Shown: piece by piece, positions 25,078-32,970 of the stretch | Layout of the letters: each line of letters opens with the position of its first letter | Numbering within the stretch: the first letter of the stretch is position 1 | DNA from: Acidovorax sp. | GTDB taxonomy: Bacteria; Pseudomonadota; Gammaproteobacteria; Burkholderiales; Burkholderiaceae_C | NCBI RefSeq assembly: GCF_021287135.1 | Contig: NZ_JAJTBB010000053.1 | Span: forward strand, 1 to 44,124 | Length of the DNA: 44,124 nucleotides | Reading direction: 5' to 3' | Position numbers and translations under genes: made by a program | The notes under the pieces: model-generated | What the model saw: only the letters and a program-made list of their open reading frames with translations | The model's database searches: none | Told to the model about the DNA's origin: nothing

Positions 25078-26286
25078 ATGTCTCTGTTCACCGCCGTCGA
25101 AATGGCCCCCCGCGACCCCATCCTGGGTCTGAACGAGCAATTCGCTGCCGATACCAACCCCAACAAGGTCAACCTGGGCGTGGGCGTGTATTTCGATGAC
25201 AACGGCAAGCTGCCCCTGCTGCAGTGCGTGCAAGCGGCCGAGAAGGCCATGATGGACAAGCCCACCGCCCGTGGCTATCTGCCCATCGACGGTATCGCCG
25301 CCTACGACGCCGCCGTGAAGGGCCTGGTGTTCGGCGCGGACTCCGACGTGGTCAAGAGCGGCCGCGTGGCCACCGTGCAAGCCATTGGTGGCACCGGCGG
25401 CCTGAAGATCGGTGCCGACTTCCTCAAGAAGATCAGCCCCAACGCCACCGTGCTGATCTCCGACCCCAGCTGGGAAAACCACCGCGCGCTGTTCACCAAC
25501 GCCGGTTTCCCGGTGGACACGTATCCCTACTTCGACCAGAGCGCCAACGGCGGCCTGGGCGGCATCAACTTTGACGGCATGCTGGCCAAGCTGAAGGCCG
25601 CCGCCGCCGGCACCATCGTGCTGCTGCATGCCTGCTGCCACAACCCCACCGGCTACGACATCACCCCCGCCCAGTGGGACCAGGTGATTGCCGTGGTGAA
25701 GGAACGCAACCTCACCGCCTTCCTGGACATGGCCTACCAGGGCTTTGGCTACGGCATTGCAGAGGACGGCGCCGTGATTGGCAAGTTTGTGGCTGCCGGC
25801 CTGAACATCTTCGTGTCCACCAGCTTCTCCAAGAGCTTCAGCCTGTACGGCGAGCGCGTGGGCGCCCTGAGCGTGGTGGGCAGCACCAAGGAAGAAACCG
25901 ACCGCGTGCTGAGCCAGCTGAAGATCGCCATCCGCACCAACTACTCCAACCCGCCCACCCACGGCGGCGCCATCGTGGCCGCCGTGCTGGGCAACCCCGA
26001 GCTGCGCGCCCTGTGGGAAAAGGAACTGGGCGAGATGCGCGTGCGCATCAAGGCCATGCGCCAGAAGCTGGTCGACGGCCTCAAGGCCGCGGGCGTGGCC
26101 AAGGACATGTCCTTTATCACCACGCAGATCGGCATGTTCAGCTACTCGGGCCTGTCCAAGGACCAGATGGTGCGTCTGCGCAGCGAGTTTGGCGTGTACG
26201 GCACCGACACCGGCCGCATGTGCGTGGCGGCGCTGAACAGCAAGAACATCGACTACGTCTGCCAGGCCATTGCAAAGGTCATCTGA
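25078..26286 (+). CDS. Aspartate/aromatic amino acid aminotransferase (class I)
   Basis: PLP enzyme of the AspC/TyrB subfamily (402 residues), transferring amino groups between aspartate or aromatic amino acids and 2-oxoglutarate. PLP lysine K252 in STSFSKSFSLYGERVGA; HNPTG at 188-192; the N-terminal VNLGVGVYFDDNGKLPLLQ and the C-terminal GMFSYSGLSKDQ are typical of this subfamily. Aspartate versus aromatic preference cannot be separated by eye. Divergent from uvrB. A terminator-like hairpin is 15 bases after the stop. Confidence 0.93.
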   Translation: MSLFTAVEMAPRDPILGLNEQFAADTNPNKVNLGVGVYFDDNGKLPLLQCVQAAEKAMMDKPTARGYLPIDGIAAYDAAVKGLVFGADSDVVKSGRVATVQAIGGTGGLKIGADFLKKISPNATVLISDPSWENHRALFTNAGFPVDTYPYFDQSANGGLGGINFDGMLAKLKAAAAGTIVLLHACCHNPTGYDITPAQWDQVIAVVKERNLTAFLDMAYQGFGYGIAEDGAVIGKFVAAGLNIFVSTSFSKSFSLYGERVGALSVVGSTKEETDRVLSQLKIAIRTNYSNPPTHGGAIVAAVLGNPELRALWEKELGEMRVRIKAMRQKLVDGLKAAGVAKDMSFITTQIGMFSYSGLSKDQMVRLRSEFGVYGTDTGRMCVAALNSKNIDYVCQAIAKVI

Positions 26287-26300
26287 GCACGATGAAAGCG

Positions 26301-26323
26301 AAGCGGCGCTTGAGCGCCGCTTT
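26301..26323 (+). terminator. Hairpin after the aminotransferase gene
   Basis: A 9-bp perfect stem AAGCGGCGC (26301-26309) / GCGCCGCTT (26314-26322) with TTGA loop and one following T before GTG. It lies 15 bases after the aminotransferase stop and directly abuts the GTG start proposed for the next gene, so it may affect that gene's translation as well. Confidence 0.55.
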
Positions 26324-26875
26324 GTGAGCGAAACGCTCCAGAACCCGCACAACGCGGCCCTTCTGGAGCGTTTGCCGCTTCTGGGCCTGCCGGACGCCTG
26401 GCTGGTGGCGGGCTGCCTGTTCCAGACGGTGTGGAACCTGCGCTCGGGCCAGGCGCCCACGGCGCACATCAAGGACTATGACCTGTTCTACTTCGACGCG
26501 GCGGACCTGTCCGCCGAGGCCGAGCAGCAGGTGCAGGCCCGCGCCGCTGCGCTTTTTGCCGACCTGCCCATCACGGTGGAAGCCAAGAACCAGGCGCGCG
26601 TGCACCTGTGGTACGAAGAATGGTTCGGCTACCCCTACACCGCCCTGCAATCGGCGCGCGATGGCATCGGGCGGTTTCTGGTGCCGGGCACCTGCGTGGG
26701 CTTGCAGCCCGGCTCAGCGGGACATGCGCCCCGGCTGTACGCCCCCTACGGGCTGCAGGAGTTGTACGCCGGCATCCTGCGTCCCAACCCGGCGTGCCCG
26801 CACCTGCCGCTGTTCGAGGCCAAGGCCCGCAGCTACCGCGAGCGTTGGGGCTGGCTCACGCTGCAATCAGCATGA
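26324..26875 (+). CDS. Nucleotidyltransferase-like protein (DUF925 / NTP_transf_6 type)
   Basis: A 183-residue protein resembling the bacterial DUF925 family, related to nucleotidyltransferases. Visible are NAALLERLPLLGLPDAWLVA, the metal-site-like stretch IKDYDLFYFD, and HLWYEEWFGYPY. Members have no established substrate. No in-frame ATG occurs near the N-terminus; the frame opens at TTG 26270, overlapping the aminotransferase gene. GTG 26324 is preferred because the preceding 18 codons lack the strong G/C third-position bias of the rest. The stop touches repeat copy 2 at its end. Confidence 0.75.
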   Translation: MSETLQNPHNAALLERLPLLGLPDAWLVAGCLFQTVWNLRSGQAPTAHIKDYDLFYFDAADLSAEAEQQVQARAAALFADLPITVEAKNQARVHLWYEEWFGYPYTALQSARDGIGRFLVPGTCVGLQPGSAGHAPRLYAPYGLQELYAGILRPNPACPHLPLFEAKARSYRERWGWLTLQSA

Positions 26876-26930
26876 TTTTGGCCTGCAGCGCTTATGTACA
26901 AAGCGCAAGCAGCTATTATTTTTATAGCAT
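26875..26930. repeat. Palindromic intergenic repeat, copy 2 (inverted)
   Basis: Element in the opposite orientation to copy 1: ATTTTGGCCTGC, inverted core GCGCTT / AAGCGC with a 7-base loop, then AAGCAGCTATTATTTTTATAG. It exactly fills the gap between two convergent genes, touching both stop codons (TGA at 26873-26875; complementary TGA at 26930-26932). With AT-rich flanks and a hairpin it could act as a two-way terminator. Confidence 0.65.
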
Positions 26931-27853
26931 CACCCCCACAACACCGAACGCATCGAGATCGACGCCGACTGGAACCCGGTGTTGAAAAAGCGCGGCATTT
27001 CCGACGGTTGCACCGCGCCCGCCGCGTACAGCAGCGGCAGGTAGTGCTCGTGCGTGGGGTGCGCCTGCCGCGCCACCGCGCCCAGCTGCAGAAAGTCCTG
27101 CAGGGCGTCGAGCTGGCCCTTCTTGATCTGATCCTGCACGGTGGTGTCGAACTCGGCGGCCCAGTCATAGGCCTCATTGGCCGCCGAGCCCCGGCGCGAC
27201 GCGCGCAGGTTGTGCACCACATTGCCACTGCCCACGATCAGCACCCCGCGCTCGCGCAAGGCCCCGAGCTGCCGGCCCAGGGCGTAGTGCTCTGCCGGGG
27301 CGCGGCCGTAGTCCATGCTCAGCTGCACCACCGGAATTTGCGCTTGCGGAAACATGGGCTTGAGCACCGACCAGGTGCCGTGGTCCAGCCCCCATTCGCC
27401 GTCGTCCACGCCCAGGGCGCCCCCCGTGGCGGGCGACTTCAGCTCAGCCGCCAGGCTGCGCGCCACCTGCGGCGCGCCGGGCGCGGGGTACTGCTGGTCG
27501 AACAGCGCCTGCGGGAACCCGCCAAAGTCGTGGATGGTCTTGGGGTGGGCCATGCCGGTGAGCTGCCAGCCGCCACGCGTGAGCCAGTGGGCGGACACGC
27601 ACAGGATCAGTTGCGGCTGCGCGGCGCGCGCCAGCAACTCCGCGCCCACGGATTGCCAGCTGCGCCGCCAGGCGTTGTCCTCGATGGCGTTCATGGGGCT
27701 GCCGTGCCCCACGAACAGCACGGGCATGCGGGGCGACGGCTTGAGCGCCTGCAGCGCAGCCGCCGTGGCGGCGCTGCAAAGGGATGGGTTCATGAAAGCT
27801 CCCGGAAAGACGGCCAGGCCCGCGAGGGCGGCCAAAGAAGTTCTGCGTTGCAT
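26930..27853 (-). CDS. Class III extradiol dioxygenase (YgiD/DODA-like) with signal-like N-terminus
   Basis: A 307-residue member of the LigB/DODA superfamily, which uses Fe(II) or Zn(II) to open catechol-type rings (plant DOPA 4,5-dioxygenase; E. coli YgiD). Metal-ligand candidates are VLFVGHGSPMNAIEDN, CVSAHWLTRGG and SGNVVHNL. The first 25 residues (MQRRTSLAALAGLAVFPGAF) resemble a Tat/Sec signal, unusual for this cytosolic family. An internal ATG at 27793 (residue 21) has a good GGGAG site, whereas the first ATG has none, so the shorter product is a real alternative. The stop lies at the edge of repeat copy 2. Confidence 0.85.
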   Translation of the reverse strand: MQRRTSLAALAGLAVFPGAFMNPSLCSAATAAALQALKPSPRMPVLFVGHGSPMNAIEDNAWRRSWQSVGAELLARAAQPQLILCVSAHWLTRGGWQLTGMAHPKTIHDFGGFPQALFDQQYPAPGAPQVARSLAAELKSPATGGALGVDDGEWGLDHGTWSVLKPMFPQAQIPVVQLSMDYGRAPAEHYALGRQLGALRERGVLIVGSGNVVHNLRASRRGSAANEAYDWAAEFDTTVQDQIKKGQLDALQDFLQLGAVARQAHPTHEHYLPLLYAAGAVQPSEMPRFFNTGFQSASISMRSVLWG

Positions 27854-27872
27854 GGATCAGGGAGCGTAACAA

Positions 27873-27884
27873 GTTATGTATAAC
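27873..27884. promoter_or_regulatory. Palindrome in the dioxygenase/CoA-transferase divergent region
   Basis: GTTAT (27873-27877) and ATAAC (27880-27884) form an inverted repeat with a 2-base spacer; TAAC-AA-GTTA overlaps it just to the left. It lies about 20 bases upstream of the dioxygenase start. A repressor operator is possible. Confidence 0.3.
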
Positions 27885-27964
27885 GCGAGAGTGAGCCCGG
27901 CCACCGCTTGAAGTTCCTGCCGCGCCCGCACCACACAACCATCCCCCGAGACAACGCCCCACCC

Positions 27965-28855
27965 ATGACCACCGCCCTGCCCCAGCCCTTGCGCAATGTG
28001 CGCGTCCTGAGCCTCGCGCTCAACCTGCCCGGCCCGGCCGCCCTGATGCGCTGCGCCCGCATGGGCGCCCTGTGCACCAAGCTGGAACCGCCGCCCGCGC
28101 CCGGTCATGCGAGCGCCGACCCCATGGGCATCTACAGCCCGGCCGCCTACGCCACGCTGCACCAGGGCGTGCGCGTGGTGCACGCCCACCTCAAGACGCC
28201 CGAAGGCCAGGCCACGCTCCACGGCGAGCTGGCGGGCACCGATGTGCTCATTACCTCCTTTCGCCCCTCGGCGCTGGCCAAGCTGGGCCTGTCGTGGGAG
28301 GCGCTGCAGGCGAAGTACCCGCGCCTGTCCCTGGTGCGCATCGTGGGCGCAGCGGCCGAGCGGGCCGAGGAGCCCGGCCACGACCTCACCTACCTGGCCG
28401 ACGCCGGCCTGGTGACCGGCACCGAGATGCCGCCTACGCTGTACGCCGACATGGGCGGCGCGCTGATGGCCAGCGAGGCGGTGCTGCAAGCCCTGCTGGA
28501 GCGCGCCCATACCGGCCGCGGCGTGTGCATGGAAGTGGCCCTGGCCGATGCCGCCGCCTGGCTGGCCCAGCCGCGCACCTGGGGGCTGACCACCCCCGAT
28601 GGCGATGTGGGCGGCCACCACGCGGGCTACCGCATCTACCCCTGCGCCGACGGCCGCGTGGCCGTGGCCGCGCTGGAACCCCACTTTGCCGCCCGCCTGT
28701 GCAACGCCGCCGGCCTGCCACCAACGGGCGACCCCGAGGTGCTGCGCGCCGCGGCCACCCACGCGGCTGTGGCCGCCTTCCTGCGCACGCAGACCCGCGC
28801 CCAGCTGGACGCACTGGCGGTGGCGCAAGACATCCCCCTGCACACACTGGCCTGA
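27965..28855 (+). CDS. CoA-transferase family III (CaiB/BaiF-like) protein, short
   Basis: A 296-residue protein of the formyl-CoA transferase/alpha-methylacyl-CoA racemase family, which swaps CoA between acyl acids. Family features are RVLSLALNLPGPAA, the catalytic-Asp region GHDLTYLADAGLV (D140), DMGGALMASEAVLQALLERA and a glycine-rich stretch GDVGGHHAGY. It is shorter than the usual 360-430 residues, lacking most of the distal part, but no frameshift is visible. The start is ATG 27965 (MTTALPQPLRNVRV); the frame extends upstream to 27908 without support. Followed 15 bases later by the cold-shock/DUF1294 gene. Confidence 0.85.
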   Translation: MTTALPQPLRNVRVLSLALNLPGPAALMRCARMGALCTKLEPPPAPGHASADPMGIYSPAAYATLHQGVRVVHAHLKTPEGQATLHGELAGTDVLITSFRPSALAKLGLSWEALQAKYPRLSLVRIVGAAAERAEEPGHDLTYLADAGLVTGTEMPPTLYADMGGALMASEAVLQALLERAHTGRGVCMEVALADAAAWLAQPRTWGLTTPDGDVGGHHAGYRIYPCADGRVAVAALEPHFAARLCNAAGLPPTGDPEVLRAAATHAAVAAFLRTQTRAQLDALAVAQDIPLHTLA

Positions 28856-28870
28856 GGTCCGCCCGCGCCC

Positions 28871-29575
28871 ATGCAGAAACAAGGCACCATCACCCGCTGG
28901 GACGCCACCCGCGCTTTTGGCTTCATCCGCAGCCCGGACACCACTGCCGACGTGTTCTTTCATGTGCGGGACTACCGGGGTGCTGGCGCGCCCCGCGAGG
29001 GCCTGGCCGTGGTGTACGAAGAGATCCACGTGGGCGGCAAGGGCCCACGCGCCATGGCGGTGCAGCCCGTGGCGCGCGCGGCGGCGCCGGAGCAGTCCCG
29101 CCCCGCCACCGCGCCGCCTACCCGGCGTGCGTCAGCGGCGGCAAAGCCGCCTGCGGACCGGGCGCAGGGACTCCGCCGCCCGCGCCGGCCGTCTTCTTCT
29201 TCCAGCAGCGAACCGCCCGCCGCAGCCGGGGCGGCGCTGATCCACCTGCTCATGCTGGGCTGGGCGGCCCTGCTGGCGTGGGGCGTGTACGGCGGGCGGC
29301 TGCCCCTGTGGGTGCTCGGTGCAGCGGCCGGCGTCAACCTGCTCACCGTCCTGGTCTACGCCATCGACAAGAACGCCGCACAAGCCGGCCAGCGGCGCAC
29401 CCGCGAAAGCCATCTGCACCTGCTGAGCCTGGCCGGCGGCTGGCCGGGTGCGTGGTTTGCCCAGCAGTGGCTGCGGCACAAGTCCCGCAAGCAACCGTTC
29501 CGCGCGGTGTACTGGGCCACCGTCGGCCTGCACTGCGCCGCCGTGGCCGCAGGGGCGGGCGGGTGGCGGGTGTAG
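28871..29575 (+). CDS. Cold-shock domain fused to DUF1294 membrane domain
   Basis: A 234-residue two-part protein. The N-terminus (about 1-70) is a cold-shock-type OB fold (GTITRWDATRAFGFIRSPDT...DVFFHV), with an RNP-like motif. A Pro/Ala/Ser linker (about 75-115) leads to a DUF1294 segment with membrane helices (HLLMLGWAALLAWGVY, LGAAAGVNLLTVLVYAIDK, then LHLLSLAGGWPGAWFAQQ). CSD-DUF1294 fusions are known in proteobacteria; a nucleic-acid-binding head tethered to the membrane is the straightforward reading. No function is established. Probably co-transcribed with the CoA transferase gene. Confidence 0.88.
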   Translation: MQKQGTITRWDATRAFGFIRSPDTTADVFFHVRDYRGAGAPREGLAVVYEEIHVGGKGPRAMAVQPVARAAAPEQSRPATAPPTRRASAAAKPPADRAQGLRRPRRPSSSSSSEPPAAAGAALIHLLMLGWAALLAWGVYGGRLPLWVLGAAAGVNLLTVLVYAIDKNAAQAGQRRTRESHLHLLSLAGGWPGAWFAQQWLRHKSRKQPFRAVYWATVGLHCAAVAAGAGGWRV

Positions 29576-29741
29576 GGCATCCGCCCGCGGCCCGCGCAGT
29601 TTCCCGAAGGGGCGCCGGCGCATTCGACCTTTGCGGGGGCGCGCGGGGCGCCTGACCCCCAAATTGTCTGCCGGCCTACACCGGCCGACGAGCGCGCCGG
29701 TTTCAATCCAGAGGTCTGAAACACCTCGGGAGATGCCCGTC

Positions 29742-30242
29742 ATGAAACCCCTCGTTCTCGATTCGACCATGACCAACATGGGCGGCGTCTTCTATCCCAC
29801 TGGCCATGTGTTCGCGCTGTTCCCCGACGAGGACTGCGTGCGCCAGGCAGCCAACGCACTGCAAACGGCAGGCTACCAGGGCGACACCGCTTATGCCAGC
29901 CCTGAAGTGATCCTGCAGGAGATCGTGCGCACCCTGGGCACCGCCGACGCGCCCATGCCGTCCGTGGGCGCCGAAGGCGATATGGTGCGCCGCATTGCCG
30001 ACCTGGCGGGCAAGGGCTACCACGGCCTGCTGATTTCCATGGACGGTAAGGACGCGCCCGAACGCCTGGTGGCCGCCATCCAGCCCCAGGGCGCCGTGAC
30101 GGCGTTTTACTACCGCACCTTCATCATCGAAGACCTGATCCCCCAACAGCCGCAGGACAGCTCGCCCCAGTCGGTCGTCGTGGGTACGCATGCTGCCGAG
30201 GGAGATATGCACCCCACGGTGAACAGCGATCAACCGCGCTGA
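29742..30242 (+). CDS. Unrecognised protein, 166 residues
   Basis: I do not recognise a family. The protein begins MKPLVLDSTMTNMGGVFYPT, has a mixed alpha/beta look with an internal Ala-rich helix (DEDCVRQAANALQTAGYQG), and a region with AFYYRTFIIEDLIP. No signal peptide or membrane helix. Third-position G/C bias is normal, which supports a real gene. ATG 29742 is preferred over the nearby ATG 29733 because GGGAG (29728-29732) sits 9 bases ahead of it but directly abuts the first. Isolated between DUF1294 and a convergent ygiQ gene. Confidence 0.8.
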   Translation: MKPLVLDSTMTNMGGVFYPTGHVFALFPDEDCVRQAANALQTAGYQGDTAYASPEVILQEIVRTLGTADAPMPSVGAEGDMVRRIADLAGKGYHGLLISMDGKDAPERLVAAIQPQGAVTAFYYRTFIIEDLIPQQPQDSSPQSVVVGTHAAEGDMHPTVNSDQPR

Positions 30243-30252
30243 TGCAGGGCTT

Positions 30253-30288
30253 CGGCCGGCAAGGGCCGATCGCGCCCCTGCCCGGCCG
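30253..30288. terminator. Hairpin between convergent genes
   Basis: CGGCCGG (30253-30259) and CCGGCCG (30282-30288) form a 7-bp stem, with further GGG/CCC pairing inside. It sits between the stop of the 166-residue gene and the ygiQ stop. There is no T-run on either strand, so termination is only suggested by position. Confidence 0.4.
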
Positions 30289-30314
30289 GAATTGCCCCGT
30301 GACGCTTCCCGCAG

Positions 30315-32792
30315 TTACTGCTGCGGCTTGCGCTTGAAGGAAGGCTTGGCCGCGCCGGTGGCTCGGGGGGGAAGCCCCGTGTGCTGGGTCAGCATGCGCC
30401 CCGGCTTGGGCGGGCTGGCACGGAAGCGCACATCCTCCTTCGGCTCCTGCGTTTCCTGGGTGCGTGGGCGCAGCGCCACGGCCTTGCCATCCTTGTTGAT
30501 GGCGTAGCCCAGGCCGGCGCCGCCCTTGCCAGAGGTGCTGTTCTTCTTGCGCGCACTCTGGTAGCCGCCGTCCGTCATCGGCTGGAAGGTCGGGATCAGG
30601 TGTTGCTTGCCGTTGCCTATCAAATCCGCGCGGCCCATGGCTTTGAGCGCCTCGCGCAGCAGGGGCCAGTTGTTGGGGTCGTGGTAGCGCAGGAAGGCCT
30701 TGTGCAGGCGGCGGCGCTTTTCGCCGCGCACGATGTCCACGGACTCTTCGGCCTCGTCGCGCATCTGGCGGCGCACCTTGGTGAGCGTGTTGCGGCCCGA
30801 GTGGTACATGGCCGTGGCCGTGGCCATGGGGCTGGGGTAGAAGGTCTGCACCTGGTCGGCACGGAAGCCGTTTTTCTTGAGCCAGAGGGCGAGGTTCATC
30901 ATGTCCTCGTCGCTCGTGCCCGGGTGCGCGGCAATGAAGTACGGGATGAGGAACTGCTTCTTGCCCGCCTCTTCGCTGAACTTCTCGAACATCTGCTTGA
31001 AGCGGTCATAGCTGCCGATGCCCGGCTTCATCATCTTGGTGAGCGGGCCCTGCTCGGTGTGCTCGGGCGCGATCTTGAGGTAGCCGCCCACGTGGTGCTG
31101 CACCAGCTCCTTCACGTATTCAGGGCTTTTCACCGCCAGGTCGTAGCGCAGGCCCGATCCGATGAGGATCTTTTTTATGCCCTTGAGCGCGCGGCCGCGG
31201 CGGTAGATCTTGATGAGCGGGCCGTGGTCGGTGTGCAGGTTCTGGCAGATGCCGGGGTACACGCAGCTGGGCTTGCGGCAGGCGGCCTCGATCTCGGGGC
31301 TGCGGCAGCCCAGGCGGTACATGTTGGCCGTGGGGCCGCCCAGGTCGCTGATGGTGCCGGTGAAGCCCTTGACCTTGTCGCGGATGTCCTCGATCTCCTG
31401 GATGATCGAATCCTCCGACCGGCTCTGGATGATGCGGCCCTCGTGCTCGGTGATGGAGCAGAAGGTGCAGCCGCCAAAACAGCCCCGCATGATGTTGATG
31501 GAGAAGCGGATCATCTCCCACGCCGGGATCTTGGTCGCGCCGTCGTGGCTGCCGTTCTCGTCGGCGTAGCTGGGGTGGGGGCCGCGCGCGTAGGGCAGAT
31601 CGAACACATGGTCCATCTCGGCCGTGGTGAGCGGGATGGGCGGCGGGTTGATCCACACGTCGCGCGCCGTGGCGCCCTCGCCGTGGGCCTGCACCAGCGC
31701 GCGGGCGTTGCCGGGGTTGGTCTCCAGGTGCAGCACGCGGTTGGCGTGGGCGTACAGCACGGGGTCGCTTTTGACCTGCTCGTAGCTGGGCAGGCGGATC
31801 ACGGTCTTGTCGCGCGGGGGCGCCTTCAGCTTGGCCTTGAGCGCCGGGTTCGCAACGAACTGGATGGGCTGGATCGCAGGATTGGGGTCATTTTGGCCTC
31901 CAGCGCCCGTCCCACAAGCGCTGACAGCTCCTGAATCAATAGCACCGCCACCCTCTTCCTTGCTGCAGCTGGCGCCCTGCGCGGCCGCCTGCTCGCTGGT
32001 GGTCATGTAGGGGTTGATGTGCGGCTCCACGCGGCCGGGCTCATCCACCGTGGTGGAGTCGATCTCGAACCAGCCCTTGCCGCTTTCGTCATCGGGCCGG
32101 CGCACGAAGGCCGTGCCGCGCACATCGGTGATCTGCTCTACCGGCACGCGCGCGGCGATGCGGTGGGCCACCTCCACCAAGGCGCGCTCGGCGTTGCCAT
32201 ACAGCAGCAGGTCGCACTTGCTGTCCACCACGATGGAGCGGCGCACCTTGTCGCTCCAGTAGTCGTAGTGGGCGATGCGGCGCAGGCTGCCTTCGATGCC
32301 GCCCAGGATGATGGGCACGTCCTTGTACGCCTCGCGGCAGCGCTGGCTGTAGACGATGGCGGCGCGGTCGGGGCGCTTGCCGCCCACGTCGCCCGGGGTG
32401 TAGGCATCGTCGCTGCGGATCTTCCGGTCGGCGGTGTACCGGTTGATCATCGAATCCATGTTGCCCGCCGTCACGCCCCAGAACAGGTTGGGCTTGCCCA
32501 GCACCTTGAAGGGCTCGGCGCTCTGCCAGTCCGGCTGGGCGATGATGCCCACGCGAAAGCCCTGGGCCTCCAGCGTGCGGCCGATCACAGCCATGCCGAA
32601 GCTCGGGTGGTCCACGTAGGCGTCGCCCGTCACCAGGATGATGTCGCAGCTGTCCCAGCCCAGCTTGTCCATCTCGGCGCGGCTCATCGGCAGGAACGGG
32701 GCCGTGCCAAAGCGCTTGGCCCAGTACGGACGGTAGCTGGTCAAGGGCTTTGCGGCGCGCGCAAAAAAGGAGACGTCGACGGGGGCGTTCAT
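30315..32792 (-). CDS. YgiQ family radical SAM protein
   Basis: An 825-residue radical SAM protein of the conserved YgiQ family (function unknown). The N-terminus (1-150) has the family DUF3362/B12-like region with [15 protein letters not shown]; the 4Fe-4S motif is C438-x3-C442-x2-C445 in [18 protein letters not shown]-terminal [17 protein letters not shown] and the Arg/Lys-rich tail are family-typical. Residues about 283-302 ([18 protein letters not shown]) are encoded by an in-frame copy of the dispersed palindromic repeat and interrupt an otherwise standard linker. Start ATG 32792. Divergent from the MarR-GNAT gene. Confidence 0.92.
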   Translation of the reverse strand: MNAPVDVSFFARAAKPLTSYRPYWAKRFGTAPFLPMSRAEMDKLGWDSCDIILVTGDAYVDHPSFGMAVIGRTLEAQGFRVGIIAQPDWQSAEPFKVLGKPNLFWGVTAGNMDSMINRYTADRKIRSDDAYTPGDVGGKRPDRAAIVYSQRCREAYKDVPIILGGIEGSLRRIAHYDYWSDKVRRSIVVDSKCDLLLYGNAERALVEVAHRIAARVPVEQITDVRGTAFVRRPDDESGKGWFEIDSTTVDEPGRVEPHINPYMTTSEQAAAQGASCSKEEGGGAIDSGAVSACGTGAGGQNDPNPAIQPIQFVANPALKAKLKAPPRDKTVIRLPSYEQVKSDPVLYAHANRVLHLETNPGNARALVQAHGEGATARDVWINPPPIPLTTAEMDHVFDLPYARGPHPSYADENGSHDGATKIPAWEMIRFSINIMRGCFGGCTFCSITEHEGRIIQSRSEDSIIQEIEDIRDKVKGFTGTISDLGGPTANMYRLGCRSPEIEAACRKPSCVYPGICQNLHTDHGPLIKIYRRGRALKGIKKILIGSGLRYDLAVKSPEYVKELVQHHVGGYLKIAPEHTEQGPLTKMMKPGIGSYDRFKQMFEKFSEEAGKKQFLIPYFIAAHPGTSDEDMMNLALWLKKNGFRADQVQTFYPSPMATATAMYHSGRNTLTKVRRQMRDEAEESVDIVRGEKRRRLHKAFLRYHDPNNWPLLREALKAMGRADLIGNGKQHLIPTFQPMTDGGYQSARKKNSTSGKGGAGLGYAINKDGKAVALRPRTQETQEPKEDVRFRASPPKPGRMLTQHTGLPPRATGAAKPSFKRKPQQ
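31888..31944. repeat. Palindromic repeat, copy 3, inside the ygiQ-type gene
   Basis: TCATTTTGGCCTCCAGCGCC, then a core with AAGCGCTGACAGCTCC, then TGAATCAATAGCA, in the same orientation as copy 2. Length is about 57 bases. It is read through in the coding frame of the radical SAM gene on the minus strand without stop codons. The inverted-repeat core is degenerate (GCGCCCG instead of GCGCTT on one side), which would be expected from drift under coding constraint. Confidence 0.65.
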
Positions 32793-32944
32793 GCTGGTGC
32801 GGAGGGCGCGGCCGGCCCCGGGGCGGGCGGGGGCTTTCTGGGGCGCGGCAGTGGTGGGTAACCCGCAATTTTAGGCGGGCACAGCTTTTTTGTCGCCCCG
32901 GGGCGGCTTGCCCCTGCCCAGGACAGGTTTGATGCCAACGGCCA

Positions 32945-32966
32945 TATACTTGCCATAGTCAACTAA
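32945..32966 (+). promoter_or_regulatory. Putative -10 and operator before the MarR-GNAT gene
   Basis: TATACT (32945-32950) lies 20 bases ahead of the ATG and TAGT-CA-ACTA (32956-32965) is an inverted repeat located just downstream of it, a usual position for MarR autorepression. No good -35 was found at the right spacing. Confidence 0.35.
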
Positions 32967-32970
32967 TTAC

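Noticed and set aside
29448-29741. Upstream extension of the 166-residue gene
   Set aside because: Runs across the DUF1294 gene in another frame with no ribosome site; composition is Arg/Pro/Gly-rich.
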